Shown here: piece after piece, positions 53,373 to 61,054 of the stretch
How positions within the stretch are numbered: the stretch's first letter is position 1
How the letters are laid out: every line of letters begins with the position of its first letter
From: Fredinandcohnia aciditolerans
GTDB lineage: Bacteria > Bacillota > Bacilli > Bacillales > Bacillaceae_L
Reading direction: 5' to 3'
DNA: 64,000 bases
Assembly (NCBI GenBank): GCA_003640645.1
Contig: QGHH01000017.1
Location: 37,278-101,277 of the forward strand
Translations under genes and position numbers: made by a program
Notes under the pieces: generated by a model
Database searches by the model: none
What the model saw: only the letters and a program-made list of their open reading frames with translations
Told to the model about the DNA's origin: nothing

Positions 53373-54185
53373 ATGAATGATTATTTTAAATCTGATTGTA
53401 CTCATTGTTTTGGATTATGTTGTGTAGCCTTACCTTATGGGAAATCATCAGATTTTCCCTTTAATAAAGATGGTGGAGAGCCATGTCGCAATTTATGTTC
53501 AGATAGCCGTTGTAAAATTCATGAGGGATTAAGGGAAAAAGGGTTTCGTGGATGTGTTTCTTATGAGTGCTTTGGAGCCGGTCAACATGTCTCACAAACA
53601 ATCTATAAAGGTCATGATTGGAGAGACAATTCAGAGCGAGCCAGTGAAATGTTCGAGGTATTTCCAATTGTACAACAACTACATGAAATGCTTTGGTATC
53701 TCAATCAAGCATTAAACTTGAAGGAAACTCAGTCATTTCATCCTAATTTGCAAAGCCTATACAACGAAACGTTACAATTAACGAAGAAATCACCTGAAGA
53801 AATTATACGGCTAGACATTATCTCCCATAGAAAAAGGGTTAATGAATACTTACAAGAAACTAGTGAAGTATACCGAAAAGATTTAACCGGAAAAAGGAAA
53901 GAGAAACAGAAACGGAAGGGTCTTGATTTCGTAGGTGCCAATCTAAAAGGGGCTGATTTGCAGGGTGCTAACTTCCGAGGAACTTTACTAATAGCAGCTA
54001 ATCTGAGCCATGCTGATTTAAGAAAAGCTGACTTTATTGGTGCTGATCTTCGTGATGCAGACTTAAGTAATGCAAACCTAGCTGATGCTCTTTTTCTAAC
54101 ACAGTCTCAAATCAATTCAGCTAGAGGAAATGTACATACAAAAATACCGAATTTCTTAGTTAGGCCGGATCATTGGATAAAATAA
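53373..54185 (+). CDS. Pentapeptide-repeat protein with N-terminal cysteine-rich domain
   Basis: Protein of 270 residues. Order: N-terminal cysteine cluster CTHCFGLCC, then CRNLCSDSRCKIH, then GCVSYECFG (about residues 9-65, ten cysteines, probably a metal or Fe-S site), a helical middle, and pentapeptide repeats from about 183 to 240: DFVGANLKGADLQGANFRGT, then AANLSHADLRKADFIGADLR. Pentapeptide folds mimic DNA in some gyrase-binding proteins; here the role is unknown. ATG with GGAAGTGT upstream. Confidence 0.82.
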   Translation: MNDYFKSDCTHCFGLCCVALPYGKSSDFPFNKDGGEPCRNLCSDSRCKIHEGLREKGFRGCVSYECFGAGQHVSQTIYKGHDWRDNSERASEMFEVFPIVQQLHEMLWYLNQALNLKETQSFHPNLQSLYNETLQLTKKSPEEIIRLDIISHRKRVNEYLQETSEVYRKDLTGKRKEKQKRKGLDFVGANLKGADLQGANFRGTLLIAANLSHADLRKADFIGADLRDADLSNANLADALFLTQSQINSARGNVHTKIPNFLVRPDHWIK

Positions 54186-54193
54186 AAATGCTC

Positions 54194-54225
54194 GGGACAG
54201 TTAACTGTCCCATATTATTTTTTCA
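54194..54225. terminator. Bidirectional terminator formed by a GGGACA palindrome
   Basis: GGGACAGTTAACTGTCCC (18-bp perfect palindrome) followed by ATATTATTTTTT. It resembles half of the 29-bp element and lies between converging genes. Confidence 0.6.
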
Positions 54226-54820
54226 CTGGTTTCACAACAGAATCAGCCCGATTGTATTTGACTATTTCGAGGAGTTGTTCTGCCATGAAGCGTGGACTGT
54301 ATTTAAACCCGCCATTAATCCATTCTACGACCATCCCTAATATTGCATATGCTTGGTAATTGGCGTGAATCTCCCTATCAATTTTTGGATTGGTGAGTAC
54401 GTCATGCAAGTCAGTTAAGACGAGATCCTTTAAGACGGTACAAAACTTATTTTGAAAGCCTGTTAAAGTGTGTGTTCTGACGATATGTGTATAAAAATTT
54501 GCGTATTTAAAGACATGGTCAAATATTTTTACCGCAGACGTAGATAGTTTTTTAATTTCCAATACTTCAACGCCTTTATAGGGTTCCCGATAAGATTCAA
54601 TCAAGTCGGTGATGACTTCATCCATAATCTCATGTAGAATATCTTCTTTATATTGAAAATGCTTATAAAATGTACCATGATTTAGTTCCGCAACTCGTAC
54701 AATAGCTGATATCGAAATCTCCTTTAAATCTTTTTCATTCATTAAGGATAGTAAAGCATCTTTCATTGCTCGCTTTGACTTCACAATGCGGCGGTCAAGA
54801 TAGTCATTATTACTAGACAT
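54215..54820 (-). CDS. TetR/AcrR family regulator
   Basis: TetR-type repressor of 201 residues. Seen: RAMKDALLSLMNEKDLKEIS, then ISAIVRVAELNHGTFYKHFQ (HTH), YKEDILHEIMDEV, and a ligand domain ending GMVVEWINGGFKYSP. The ATG at 54820 follows GGGAGG by 8 bases; the ATG at 54826 is too close. Divergent from an SDR oxidoreductase with an inverted repeat at the SDR promoter, so it probably represses that gene. Confidence 0.9.
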   Translation of the reverse strand: MSSNNDYLDRRIVKSKRAMKDALLSLMNEKDLKEISISAIVRVAELNHGTFYKHFQYKEDILHEIMDEVITDLIESYREPYKGVEVLEIKKLSTSAVKIFDHVFKYANFYTHIVRTHTLTGFQNKFCTVLKDLVLTDLHDVLTNPKIDREIHANYQAYAILGMVVEWINGGFKYSPRFMAEQLLEIVKYNRADSVVKPVKK

Positions 54821-54910
54821 AAACATCCTCCCATGTTTGATAAAACAAAAATACTAGACAATATCATATATATTTGTTTATTAGTCAACACTTAATCATG
54901 TTTTTGCTGA

Positions 54911-54968
54911 TTGTAAGCGTATTATTCTTCTTATTATACTATAGGTAGTTGTTGATTAACGTACAACT
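54911..54968 (+). promoter_or_regulatory. SDR promoter with TetR-type operator
   Basis: TTGTAA (54911), 18-base spacer, TATACT (54935-54940), and at the start of transcription AGTTGT-N10-ACAACT (54947-54968), a perfect inverted repeat. Confidence 0.65.
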
Positions 54969-55008
54969 GTTTATTAAATCGCATTCTATCATAATTGGAG
55001 GAATGAAC

Positions 55009-55767
55009 ATGAGACTAGAGAATAAAGTAGCAGTTGTTACAGGTGCAGCTTCTGGTATGGGAAAATCTATTGCAATCCTGTACGCAAATGAAGGAGCAAA
55101 AGTAGTAGTTTCAGATATTAATATAGAAGCTGCAAAAGTAACTGTTGATGAAATCAAGGCAAATGGCGGAGAAGCTATTGCTGTTATGACTAATGTAGCA
55201 AAAGAAGAAGACATTCAACATTTAATTAATATGGCTGTAACGAAGTATGGAACAGTAGATATCTTAGTAAATAATGCAGGAATTATGGACAACTTTGAAC
55301 CAGCTGGAGAAATTGAAGACGAGAAGTGGGAAAGAATTTTTGCAGTAAATACAACGAGTGTTATGCGCGCAACCCGTAAAGTACTGCCAATCTTTTTGGA
55401 GAAAAAGGCTGGGGTGATTATCAACTTAGCATCTGCAGGCGGACTTCAAGGGGCAAGAGCGGGTGCTGCTTACACTGCCTCTAAACATGCGGTTGTTGGA
55501 TTCACGAAAAACACCGGTTTCATGTATGCTCAAAGTGGGATTCGTTGTAATGCGATTGCACCAGGCGGTGTTGAAACAAATATCAGTACTTCGATGACTG
55601 GCAGAAGTGATTTTGGAATGGGCCGTATCATGCCAGGATTGGCTCTCAATCCACGTACAGGTCAACCGCAAGAAATCGCAAGTATTGCACTATTCCTTGC
55701 TTCAGATGACGCAAGTTTTGTCAACGGAACAGTTATCACCGGGGATGCGGGTTGGACAGCGTATTAA
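55009..55767 (+). CDS. Short-chain dehydrogenase/reductase
   Basis: Classical SDR of 252 residues. Seen: the cofactor motif VVTGAASGMGKSIA, NNAGIMDNFEPAGEI, the catalytic serine in INLASAGG, YTASK and the C-terminal NGTVITGDAGWTAY. The Asp after the second strand (VVSDINIEA) favours NAD. Substrate unknown. ATG 55009 has TTGGAGG 8 bases upstream; the longer open frame is not used because it would start inside the operator. Likely under the divergent TetR protein. Confidence 0.92.
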   Translation: MRLENKVAVVTGAASGMGKSIAILYANEGAKVVVSDINIEAAKVTVDEIKANGGEAIAVMTNVAKEEDIQHLINMAVTKYGTVDILVNNAGIMDNFEPAGEIEDEKWERIFAVNTTSVMRATRKVLPIFLEKKAGVIINLASAGGLQGARAGAAYTASKHAVVGFTKNTGFMYAQSGIRCNAIAPGGVETNISTSMTGRSDFGMGRIMPGLALNPRTGQPQEIASIALFLASDDASFVNGTVITGDAGWTAY

Positions 55768-55773
55768 GAAATG

Positions 55774-55812
55774 AAAAAGCTTGGATCACCATATGGTGAT
55801 CCAAGCTTTTTG
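55774..55812 (+). terminator. Terminator after the SDR gene
   Basis: AAAAGCTTGGATCACC/GGTGATCCAAGCTTTT 16-bp stem. Confidence 0.9.
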
Positions 55813-55848
55813 GCATATTTTATTCTAATTCTAATTCGAAGCAGAATT

Positions 55849-56046
55849 TTAGAAGTTTTTCCAACGTATCGATCCGTAACCAGTATGTGGATGTCCTTTT
55901 GATTGAATTTTAAAGTATTCATGTTCTAATTCGGGCAGGGATAATTCAAATAGATGTTTTCCATCTTTTTTATACTTGTTACACGCAATTAGTTTCCGAA
56001 TGATCTCATTTTTACGTTTCTCAACAGTTTCTTTTAATATAGCCAT
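55849..56046 (-). CDS. FbpA-like small basic protein under SAM riboswitch control
   Basis: Protein of 65 residues resembling the Fur-regulated basic protein FbpA: AILKETVEKRKNEIIRKLIA, NKYKKDGKHLFELSLPELEH, then a basic tail GHPHTGYGSIRWKNF. FbpA proteins are small partners in iron-sparing. The ATG at 56046 lies 10 bases after GGAG. The leader carries an S-box, not a Fur box, which is unusual for this family (see riboswitch). Family call is moderate because such short proteins give little signal. Confidence 0.68.
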   Translation of the reverse strand: MAILKETVEKRKNEIIRKLIACNKYKKDGKHLFELSLPELEHEYFKIQSKGHPHTGYGSIRWKNF

Positions 56047-56052
56047 AATCAT

Positions 56053-56231
56053 CTCTCTCCTTTCGTAATTGGCTTTCAAAAGACCCAATAACAAGATAAG
56101 AAGAGGCTTTTTTATGATTAGGGTAACCTCACTTATCTTTCAAGCTTGTTAGCTTGCAGGATTTAGCACAGTATTCAACGAATCTGTTGCTGAGGTTTCA
56201 CAGGGCCAGCCCCTCCACCTCTCTTGATAAG
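56053..56231 (-). promoter_or_regulatory. SAM-I (S-box) riboswitch
   Basis: On the minus strand from 56231: CTTATCAAGAGAGGTGGAGG, GGCTGGCCCTGTGAAACCTC, AGCAAC, then GTGCTAAATCCTGC and AAAGATAAG at 56132-56141, all S-box blocks in order. After it, AAGATAAG-T-GAGG can pair with CCTC-TT-CTTATCTT (56093-56106). When SAM closes the first stem, the freed CTCTTCT (56099-56105) can pair with the ribosome binding site AGGAGAG (56055-56061). No T-run terminator is seen. Confidence 0.9.
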
Positions 56232-56387
56232 TTTTTATAAGTTTGTACAGATGAAACACCCTAGACGTAATGGATGTTATATATAGTTTAACCATATTAT
56301 TCCGATGTGTCTACTTGTATTTGTAGAAATTTGCAAAATGTAATGATTTCGTAAAAATAAGGACGTGAAAAGGGGGCAGAAAAAAGA

Positions 56388-56429
56388 GACAGGATTCATA
56401 ACCCAAGGGGTTAATCAACCTGTCTCTCA
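56388..56429. repeat. Hairpin in the gap after ywnB
   Basis: GAGACAGG/CCTGTCTC with inner AACCC/GGGTT. Its T tail is poor. Nothing else is seen in 56240-56620. Confidence 0.5.
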
Positions 56430-56621
56430 ATTCCAAACTATGATTTTAAGATGAAACCAGAAGGGTCCTCAGTAGAAATGACTTCAAGTTCTACAGGAAA
56501 TACTTTGTTTTTCATATGTTTGCCTCATAAAAAATAATAGATAAAAGGCATAGGATGAAATAGACTACCGTATGAATGTGGGGATAGTGAAATTAACAGG
56601 AGGTACCCCATTGTCCTGTCC

Positions 56622-56650
56622 TGGGACAAGGGACCTGTCCCTGTGTCCCA
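56622..56650. repeat. 29-bp GGGACA palindrome, copy 4
   Basis: TGGGACAAGGGACCTGTCCC then TGTGTCCCA; touches the stop codon of ywnB. Confidence 0.75.
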
Positions 56651-57286
56651 TTAAGCTTCGCCGACGACTGTGAATCTTTGGTTAAGGTGTTTTGGGTTTT
56701 CGATTTCGTCAATTACTGCGATGGCAAAGTCAGCGTAGCTAATGTAGCTTTCGCCTTTTGAGTTAACGAGTAAATTGTCTTTACCAGTTTGATAAGTACC
56801 AGTTCTTTTTCCCTCTGGATCAAATACTGCAGATGGACTGATAAATGTCCAAGTGATATCTGCTGTTTCTTTAAGTTCTTGAAGATTTCGTGCTTGACCA
56901 TTTGCTGTTGGTTTTACAAAGTCTGGAAATTCTGGTGTGTCGATGAGTTGAAGAGTTTTTGCCTCATCAACATAAAGACTTCCTGCACCACCAACAACTA
57001 TGATTCTTGTATTTGTTCCTTTAACAGCTTCAATTAATGCATGGCCGGCATCAACGTGAGCTTGTTCTTCTCCAAGTGGCGCACCAAAAGCATTAACTAT
57101 TACATCGAGATCCTCAACATCCGCTTTTATTAATTCTAAAATATTTTTTTCTAAGACAGATACTTGATTGTTTTGTAGTTTAGATGCATCCCTAACGATT
57201 GCTGTAACTTCATGTCCTCTTTTAACAGCTTCTTTTAAAATAAGGCTTCCTGCTTTACCATTTGCACCAATAATTCCAATTTTCAT
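56651..57286 (-). CDS. ywnB: NAD(P)-binding Rossmann protein (YwnB-like)
   Basis: Atypical SDR/NmrA-like protein of 211 residues. Seen: IGIIGANGKAGSLILKEAVK (20 residues) with the GxxGxxG-type loop, VTAIVRDASKL, DVIVNAFGAP and IIVVGGAGSLYV. Resembles B. subtilis YwnB, a biliverdin-reductase-like or quinone-linked family. Divergent from an Rrf2 regulator, as ywnA is beside ywnB in B. subtilis. A consensus promoter and symmetric operator lie between them. Confidence 0.85.
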   Translation of the reverse strand: MKIGIIGANGKAGSLILKEAVKRGHEVTAIVRDASKLQNNQVSVLEKNILELIKADVEDLDVIVNAFGAPLGEEQAHVDAGHALIEAVKGTNTRIIVVGGAGSLYVDEAKTLQLIDTPEFPDFVKPTANGQARNLQELKETADITWTFISPSAVFDPEGKRTGTYQTGKDNLLVNSKGESYISYADFAIAVIDEIENPKHLNQRFTVVGEA

Positions 57287-57310
57287 TATAGTTTCCTCCT
57301 ATGTTGTTTA

Positions 57311-57368
57311 ACTTGTAATCATACTGATTACATGTAATAATTATAGTTACAAGTATAGTTGATGTCAA
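57311..57368 (-). promoter_or_regulatory. ywnB promoter with three-part symmetric operator
   Basis: Minus strand TTGACA, 17-base spacer, TATAAT (57340-57368), perfect sigma-A consensus. Over it: ACTTGTAA (57311-57318), ATTACATGTAAT (57327-57338), TTACAAGT (57347-57354), all sharing one centre at 57332.5. Confidence 0.82.
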
Positions 57369-57427
57369 TACATTCAACTTTTAGGTATAATAAACGTACG
57401 ATTAGGAATGAAAGAAAGGTGACAGCG

Positions 57428-57880
57428 ATGTCCATCAGTAGTAGATTTTCTGTTGGAATACATATACTTTCCCTCATAAAGTTATCGAAAGAGGGGGAAT
57501 GTTCATCAGGATTTTTAGCATCAAGTGTGAATACAAATCCAGTAGTTATTAGAAAAATTATGGGAATGCTTAAAAAAGCAAACTTAATTGAAGTACACCC
57601 GGGAGTTGCAGGTGCAAAACTAGCCAGAAAATCAACAGACATTACGATGCTTGATGTCTATAAGGCAGTTGATGTGGTAAGAGAAGGAGAGTTGTTTAGC
57701 GTCCATGACAATCCAAATCCGGAATGCCCCGTCGGCAGAAATATTCAAAATGCCATTGAACCCTTATTTGCACAAGCCCAATTCGCTATGGAGAAAATCT
57801 TAGCAAACGTCACCCTAGAAGACATCATAAACGGCATCAACGAAGTTGGGACAGAGGGACAGGTACAGTGTCCCAAATGA
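57428..57880 (+). CDS. ywnA: Rrf2 family regulator (YwnA-like) with a repeat-derived C-terminus
   Basis: Rrf2-type winged-helix regulator of 150 residues. Seen: SSRFSVGIHILSLIKLSKEG (20 residues), VNTNPVVIRKIMGMLKKANL (20 residues), the wing GVAGAKLARKSTD and one cysteine in PNPECPVGRN, fitting the one-Cys YwnA/CymR-like group rather than the three-Cys Fe-S group. The last residues (GTEGQVQCPK) are encoded by a 29-bp palindrome that has entered the gene end. ATG 57428 follows AAAGGTGAC. Likely represses ywnB. Confidence 0.88.
   Translation: MSISSRFSVGIHILSLIKLSKEGECSSGFLASSVNTNPVVIRKIMGMLKKANLIEVHPGVAGAKLARKSTDITMLDVYKAVDVVREGELFSVHDNPNPECPVGRNIQNAIEPLFAQAQFAMEKILANVTLEDIINGINEVGTEGQVQCPK
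57847..57875. repeat. 29-bp GGGACA palindrome, copy 5, inside the Rrf2 gene end
   Basis: TGGGACAGAGGGACAGG then TACAGTGTCCCA, in frame, supplying the last codons of the regulator. Confidence 0.75.
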
Positions 57881-57905
57881 GTTGAATTTTACACTGTGAA
57901 ATAAA

Positions 57906-57952
57906 GGACAGGTTTCTGTATATCAAAAATGTACGGAACTGTCCGTTTTTTT
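57906..57952 (+). terminator. Terminator after the Rrf2 gene
   Basis: GGACAG...CTGTCC stem with inner pairing, then seven T. Confidence 0.75.
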
Positions 57953-58057
57953 ATGGCTTTTTGGAGGGAATTCTCATTTGCTGTCGAATTATAGTATTTG
58001 AAAAAATAAATAAGGAAGGAAAACCCTGTTCGTATTCTACTAATTAGGAGTGAGATC

Positions 58058-58609
58058 GTGAATCATGACCACGAGAGCTTAATAGAATCAAAGAGTATAA
58101 TCAAAGCATTAGCAAATGGACTAAATCCAATTACCGGAGAAAAAATCGGTGTTGAAAGTTTTCTACACGACCCCAGTATCATTAGACCATTATTCTTCCT
58201 AACTCAGTACATCGAAAAGCTGCCCACATCCCCAATCAAAAAAACAAAACCGAAATCCTTTAAAATTACCCAAAATGAAAAAAGTCAGATTAAATTACCT
58301 CCTGGTAAGATAGGTGTTAATAAATTCGCACATGCTGTAAATGAAGTCATAGATGGAACAAAAAGCAAACGGTTGACTGGAGTTGTGATTAATAAAAGAT
58401 TAAAAGCCTTAGGCATCCTCAGTGAAGAAACAACAGAAGCTGGAAATACAAGAACAATCACAAACGAACGATCAGAAGGATATGGAATAGAGTCAGTGGC
58501 TATACGATATAACAAGAATGAATATCAACAAGTCGTTTTTAATGATATTGGTAAGAAGTTTTTGCTGGATAATCTTGAGAAGATCATGGGGATCGAGGGG
58601 AAATCATAA
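58058..58609 (+). CDS. Protein of unknown function with an ANGLNPITGE motif
   Basis: Protein of 183 residues, not recognised by name. N-terminal helix pair with IIKALANGLNPITGEKIGVE (20 residues) and DPSIIRPLFFLTQYIEKL, a short basic linker, then a domain with KFAHAVNEVIDGTKSKRLTG and KRLKALGILSEE. The GLxPITGE block is one I have seen in several proteins of unknown role. GTG start with TAGGAGTGAG upstream. Ends in a terminator, then Array 2. Confidence 0.72.
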   Translation: MNHDHESLIESKSIIKALANGLNPITGEKIGVESFLHDPSIIRPLFFLTQYIEKLPTSPIKKTKPKSFKITQNEKSQIKLPPGKIGVNKFAHAVNEVIDGTKSKRLTGVVINKRLKALGILSEETTEAGNTRTITNERSEGYGIESVAIRYNKNEYQQVVFNDIGKKFLLDNLEKIMGIEGKS

Positions 58610-58647
58610 TACTACAGAGCATTTTACAAAAGAAAATTATTCCTAAT

Positions 58648-58684
58648 AAGGGTATCGATCCATCATGGATTGATACTCTTTTTG
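58648..58684 (+). terminator. Terminator after the unknown gene
   Basis: AGGGTATCGATCC pairs with GGATTGATACTCT (imperfect), then five T. Confidence 0.8.
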
Positions 58685-58704
58685 TTTTTCTAATAAAAAC
58701 AAAG

Positions 58705-59240
58705 AATAGACTAGGTTATTGGTTAAAAGTGGGAAAAGGCCGTACAAAAACACCTTATATGCAAGGGCCTTTGGTTATTGATGGAAAAAGTCATAACAAA
58801 TACGCCATATATGCTATGGATTTTGGAAAACGGTGGAAATATCTGCATTAAAAACGCTATATATGAAAGAACTTTTGGTTATAAGTGGAAAAAGCAATAG
58901 CAAAAAACCATATATACTACGACTTTTGGAAAATGGTGGAAATGACTGCATTAAAAACGCTATATATGATAGAACTTTTGGTTATAAGTGGAAAAACCAA
59001 TAACAAAAACAGTAAATATGCTATGGGTTTTGGAAAATATCGGAAAAAGCAATAGCAAAAACACCATATATACTATGATTTTTGGAAAATGGTGGAAATG
59101 TCTACAGCAAAAACACTATATATGCCATGACTTTTGGATATTAGTGGATAAAGCTATAACTTTAATCCATATATCCAAAGGCCTTTGGACATATATGGAA
59201 AATGTTATAACATAAAAACCAAATATGACAACTTCATCAA
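58705..59240. repeat. Array 2: degenerate tandem repeats, period 52 or 51 bp, same family as Array 1
   Basis: ATAT(G/A/C) anchors at 58757, 58809, 58861, 58912, 58964, 59016, 59068, 59120, 59171 and 59223: spacing 52, 52, 51, 52, 52, 52, 52, 51, 52. Weaker unit at 58705. Consensus ATAT, N8, CTTTTGG, N7, GTGGAAAAAG, then ATARCAAAAA. It aligns with Array 1 without gaps. Two subtypes alternate in places. Non-coding; occupies most of the 745-base gap before the ABC transporter. Confidence 0.9.
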
Positions 59241-59354
59241 ATAAAAATTAGAAACAAACCATTCTTTACACTTTCTTTATACTTTTCTGGTCTTTTAATT
59301 TATACCTACAATTTATTCTAAGTTTAACAACACAACATCGAAAGGATGATAGCT

Positions 59355-60272
59355 ATGTCAGAAACGATTCTTAAAGCAACCAATGTTTCAAAAATATATG
59401 GTCAACACAAAGCACTGGATAAGGTGTCGATTGAAATCAAACGAGGTATGATTTACGGCTTAATTGGGGAGAACGGTGCTGGAAAGTCAACCTTCATGCG
59501 CATGGTTATGGGATTAATCAAAATAGATGAAGGAAACATCGAACTGTTTGGGGAAACAGGTTCGAGGGGATTGCAACAAGCGCGTAGAAAAATGGGTCAA
59601 TCGATTGAAACACCAGCCCTTTATCCGGAATTAACAGCTCGGGAGAATTTAAAAGTGCAAGCGGCAAATGGTGGTGTGAGTAACCGAGAGATTGATGATT
59701 TATTACGCTTAATGAACCTTAGTCATACAGGTAAGAAAAAAACGAAAAACTTCTCGTTAGGGATGCGCCAACGTTTAGCGATTGCCTCCACACTGATTAC
59801 AAACCCTGAGTTCTTAATTTTAGATGAGCCGATTAATGGCCTAGACCCATCGGGAATTGTGGAAATGCGTGAAATTATACAACGATTGGTTACAGAACGG
59901 GGGATCACCGTTTTACTTTCAAGTCACATACTTGATGAGCTTTCGCAGATCGCTACACATTACGGTATTCTTCATAACGGAAAAATCATTAATGAACTTT
60001 CCAAGGAAGAATTGGCACGTGAAACTCGTCAATACATTGAATTAGAAACAACTGAGGTTCAAAAAACGGTTGTAGTACTAGATGAATTAGGAATAAAGGA
60101 TTACGTGGTCGTAAATAGTTCTGAAATTAACATCTTCGAAAAATTGGATGATGTCGCTGCAATCAATCGTTCATTAGTATTAGCTGGCGTGAATGTTTCA
60201 AGGATTGGAACAACTAGACAAAAGCTAGAAGATTATTTCTTACAATTAACAGGGGGAAAGACTCATGCTTAA
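59355..60272 (+). CDS. ABC transporter ATP-binding protein (BcrA type)
   Basis: ATPase subunit of 305 residues of the bacitracin/lantibiotic export type. Seen: LIGENGAGKSTFMRMVMGL (Walker A), the signature KNFSLGMRQRLAIASTLI, Walker B EFLILDEPINGLDPSG and the switch His in LLSSHILDELSQIA. A C-terminal beta domain follows. ATG at 59355 has AAAGGAT about 10 bases upstream. Overlaps the permease gene by 8 bases; a two-component system follows, so the unit is likely an antibiotic-response module. Confidence 0.93.
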   Translation: MSETILKATNVSKIYGQHKALDKVSIEIKRGMIYGLIGENGAGKSTFMRMVMGLIKIDEGNIELFGETGSRGLQQARRKMGQSIETPALYPELTARENLKVQAANGGVSNREIDDLLRLMNLSHTGKKKTKNFSLGMRQRLAIASTLITNPEFLILDEPINGLDPSGIVEMREIIQRLVTERGITVLLSSHILDELSQIATHYGILHNGKIINELSKEELARETRQYIELETTEVQKTVVVLDELGIKDYVVVNSSEINIFEKLDDVAAINRSLVLAGVNVSRIGTTRQKLEDYFLQLTGGKTHA

Positions 60273-61044
60273 TCTATTAACAGCAGAAAGAATTAAATTA
60301 TTGCGAAGTAAAAAACTATGGATCGTTATTAGTATTTTAATGTTGCTTCCAATCTACCAGGTCGTGAATAGTAAAATATCTGTGAATTACGGATCAGATT
60401 TAGTCCAAGCTAAAGATACAGTGATTAACGGAGCAACAGGGATTTTGATGATGGAGAAAAATGGATTTACCATATTATTCGTGATATGTGCTTTTATCAG
60501 TTTTTTTATTGGAGAAGAATTTCAAAATGGAACGATTCGAAATGCATTATCACTAGGGCGTAGCCGCACGCATTATTATTTGTCTAAACTTGTAACGGCT
60601 TCTTTACTTTCACTTGTTGGTGTAATTATCATGACAATACTTGGAATGATAGGTTTTTCTGTCGTGTTTGGGTTTGGTGAAGTTGCGGGAATTACCAATT
60701 ATTTTAGCTATGCGACAAAAACGTTTGGTACACTTTATTTATTAATTTTAGCAAACGTGTCAATTTATGTGATGATTGGCTTCCTAACGAAAAACATTGG
60801 AATCTCACTCGTGTGGAGTTTTCTTTATACGATCATGACTGCTTTTGTTCCTTCAGTTTTCCTGCAAACTGAACACTTCAAGCATGTCACATTCTGGTTT
60901 ACAGAAACCTTCTTAAATTATTCAGACTTCGCTAGTCCAGTAGATATTGCGAGATTTCCTGAGATGGTATTGGTAAGTATTATTACAATAATGTTATCAT
61001 TAGGATTAGGAATTCTATTTTTTAACAGAACTGATATTAAGTAG
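60265..61044 (+). CDS. ABC transporter permease
   Basis: Six-helix permease of 259 residues (ABC-2/BcrB type). Seen: LNLLTAERIKLLRSKKLW then a membrane helix, EFQNGTIRNALSLGRSRTHY (20 residues), and a C-terminal helix with FFNRTDIK. With the ATPase it would form one exporter. It overlaps the ATPase gene (translational coupling) and is 10 bases from the response regulator. Confidence 0.88.
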   Translation: MLNLLTAERIKLLRSKKLWIVISILMLLPIYQVVNSKISVNYGSDLVQAKDTVINGATGILMMEKNGFTILFVICAFISFFIGEEFQNGTIRNALSLGRSRTHYYLSKLVTASLLSLVGVIIMTILGMIGFSVVFGFGEVAGITNYFSYATKTFGTLYLLILANVSIYVMIGFLTKNIGISLVWSFLYTIMTAFVPSVFLQTEHFKHVTFWFTETFLNYSDFASPVDIARFPEMVLVSIITIMLSLGLGILFFNRTDIK

Positions 61045-61054
61045 GTCGATTTAT

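Noticed and set aside
56388-56429. GAGACAGG hairpin as the ywnB terminator
   Set aside because: It lies over 200 bases beyond the stop and lacks a T run on the relevant strand.
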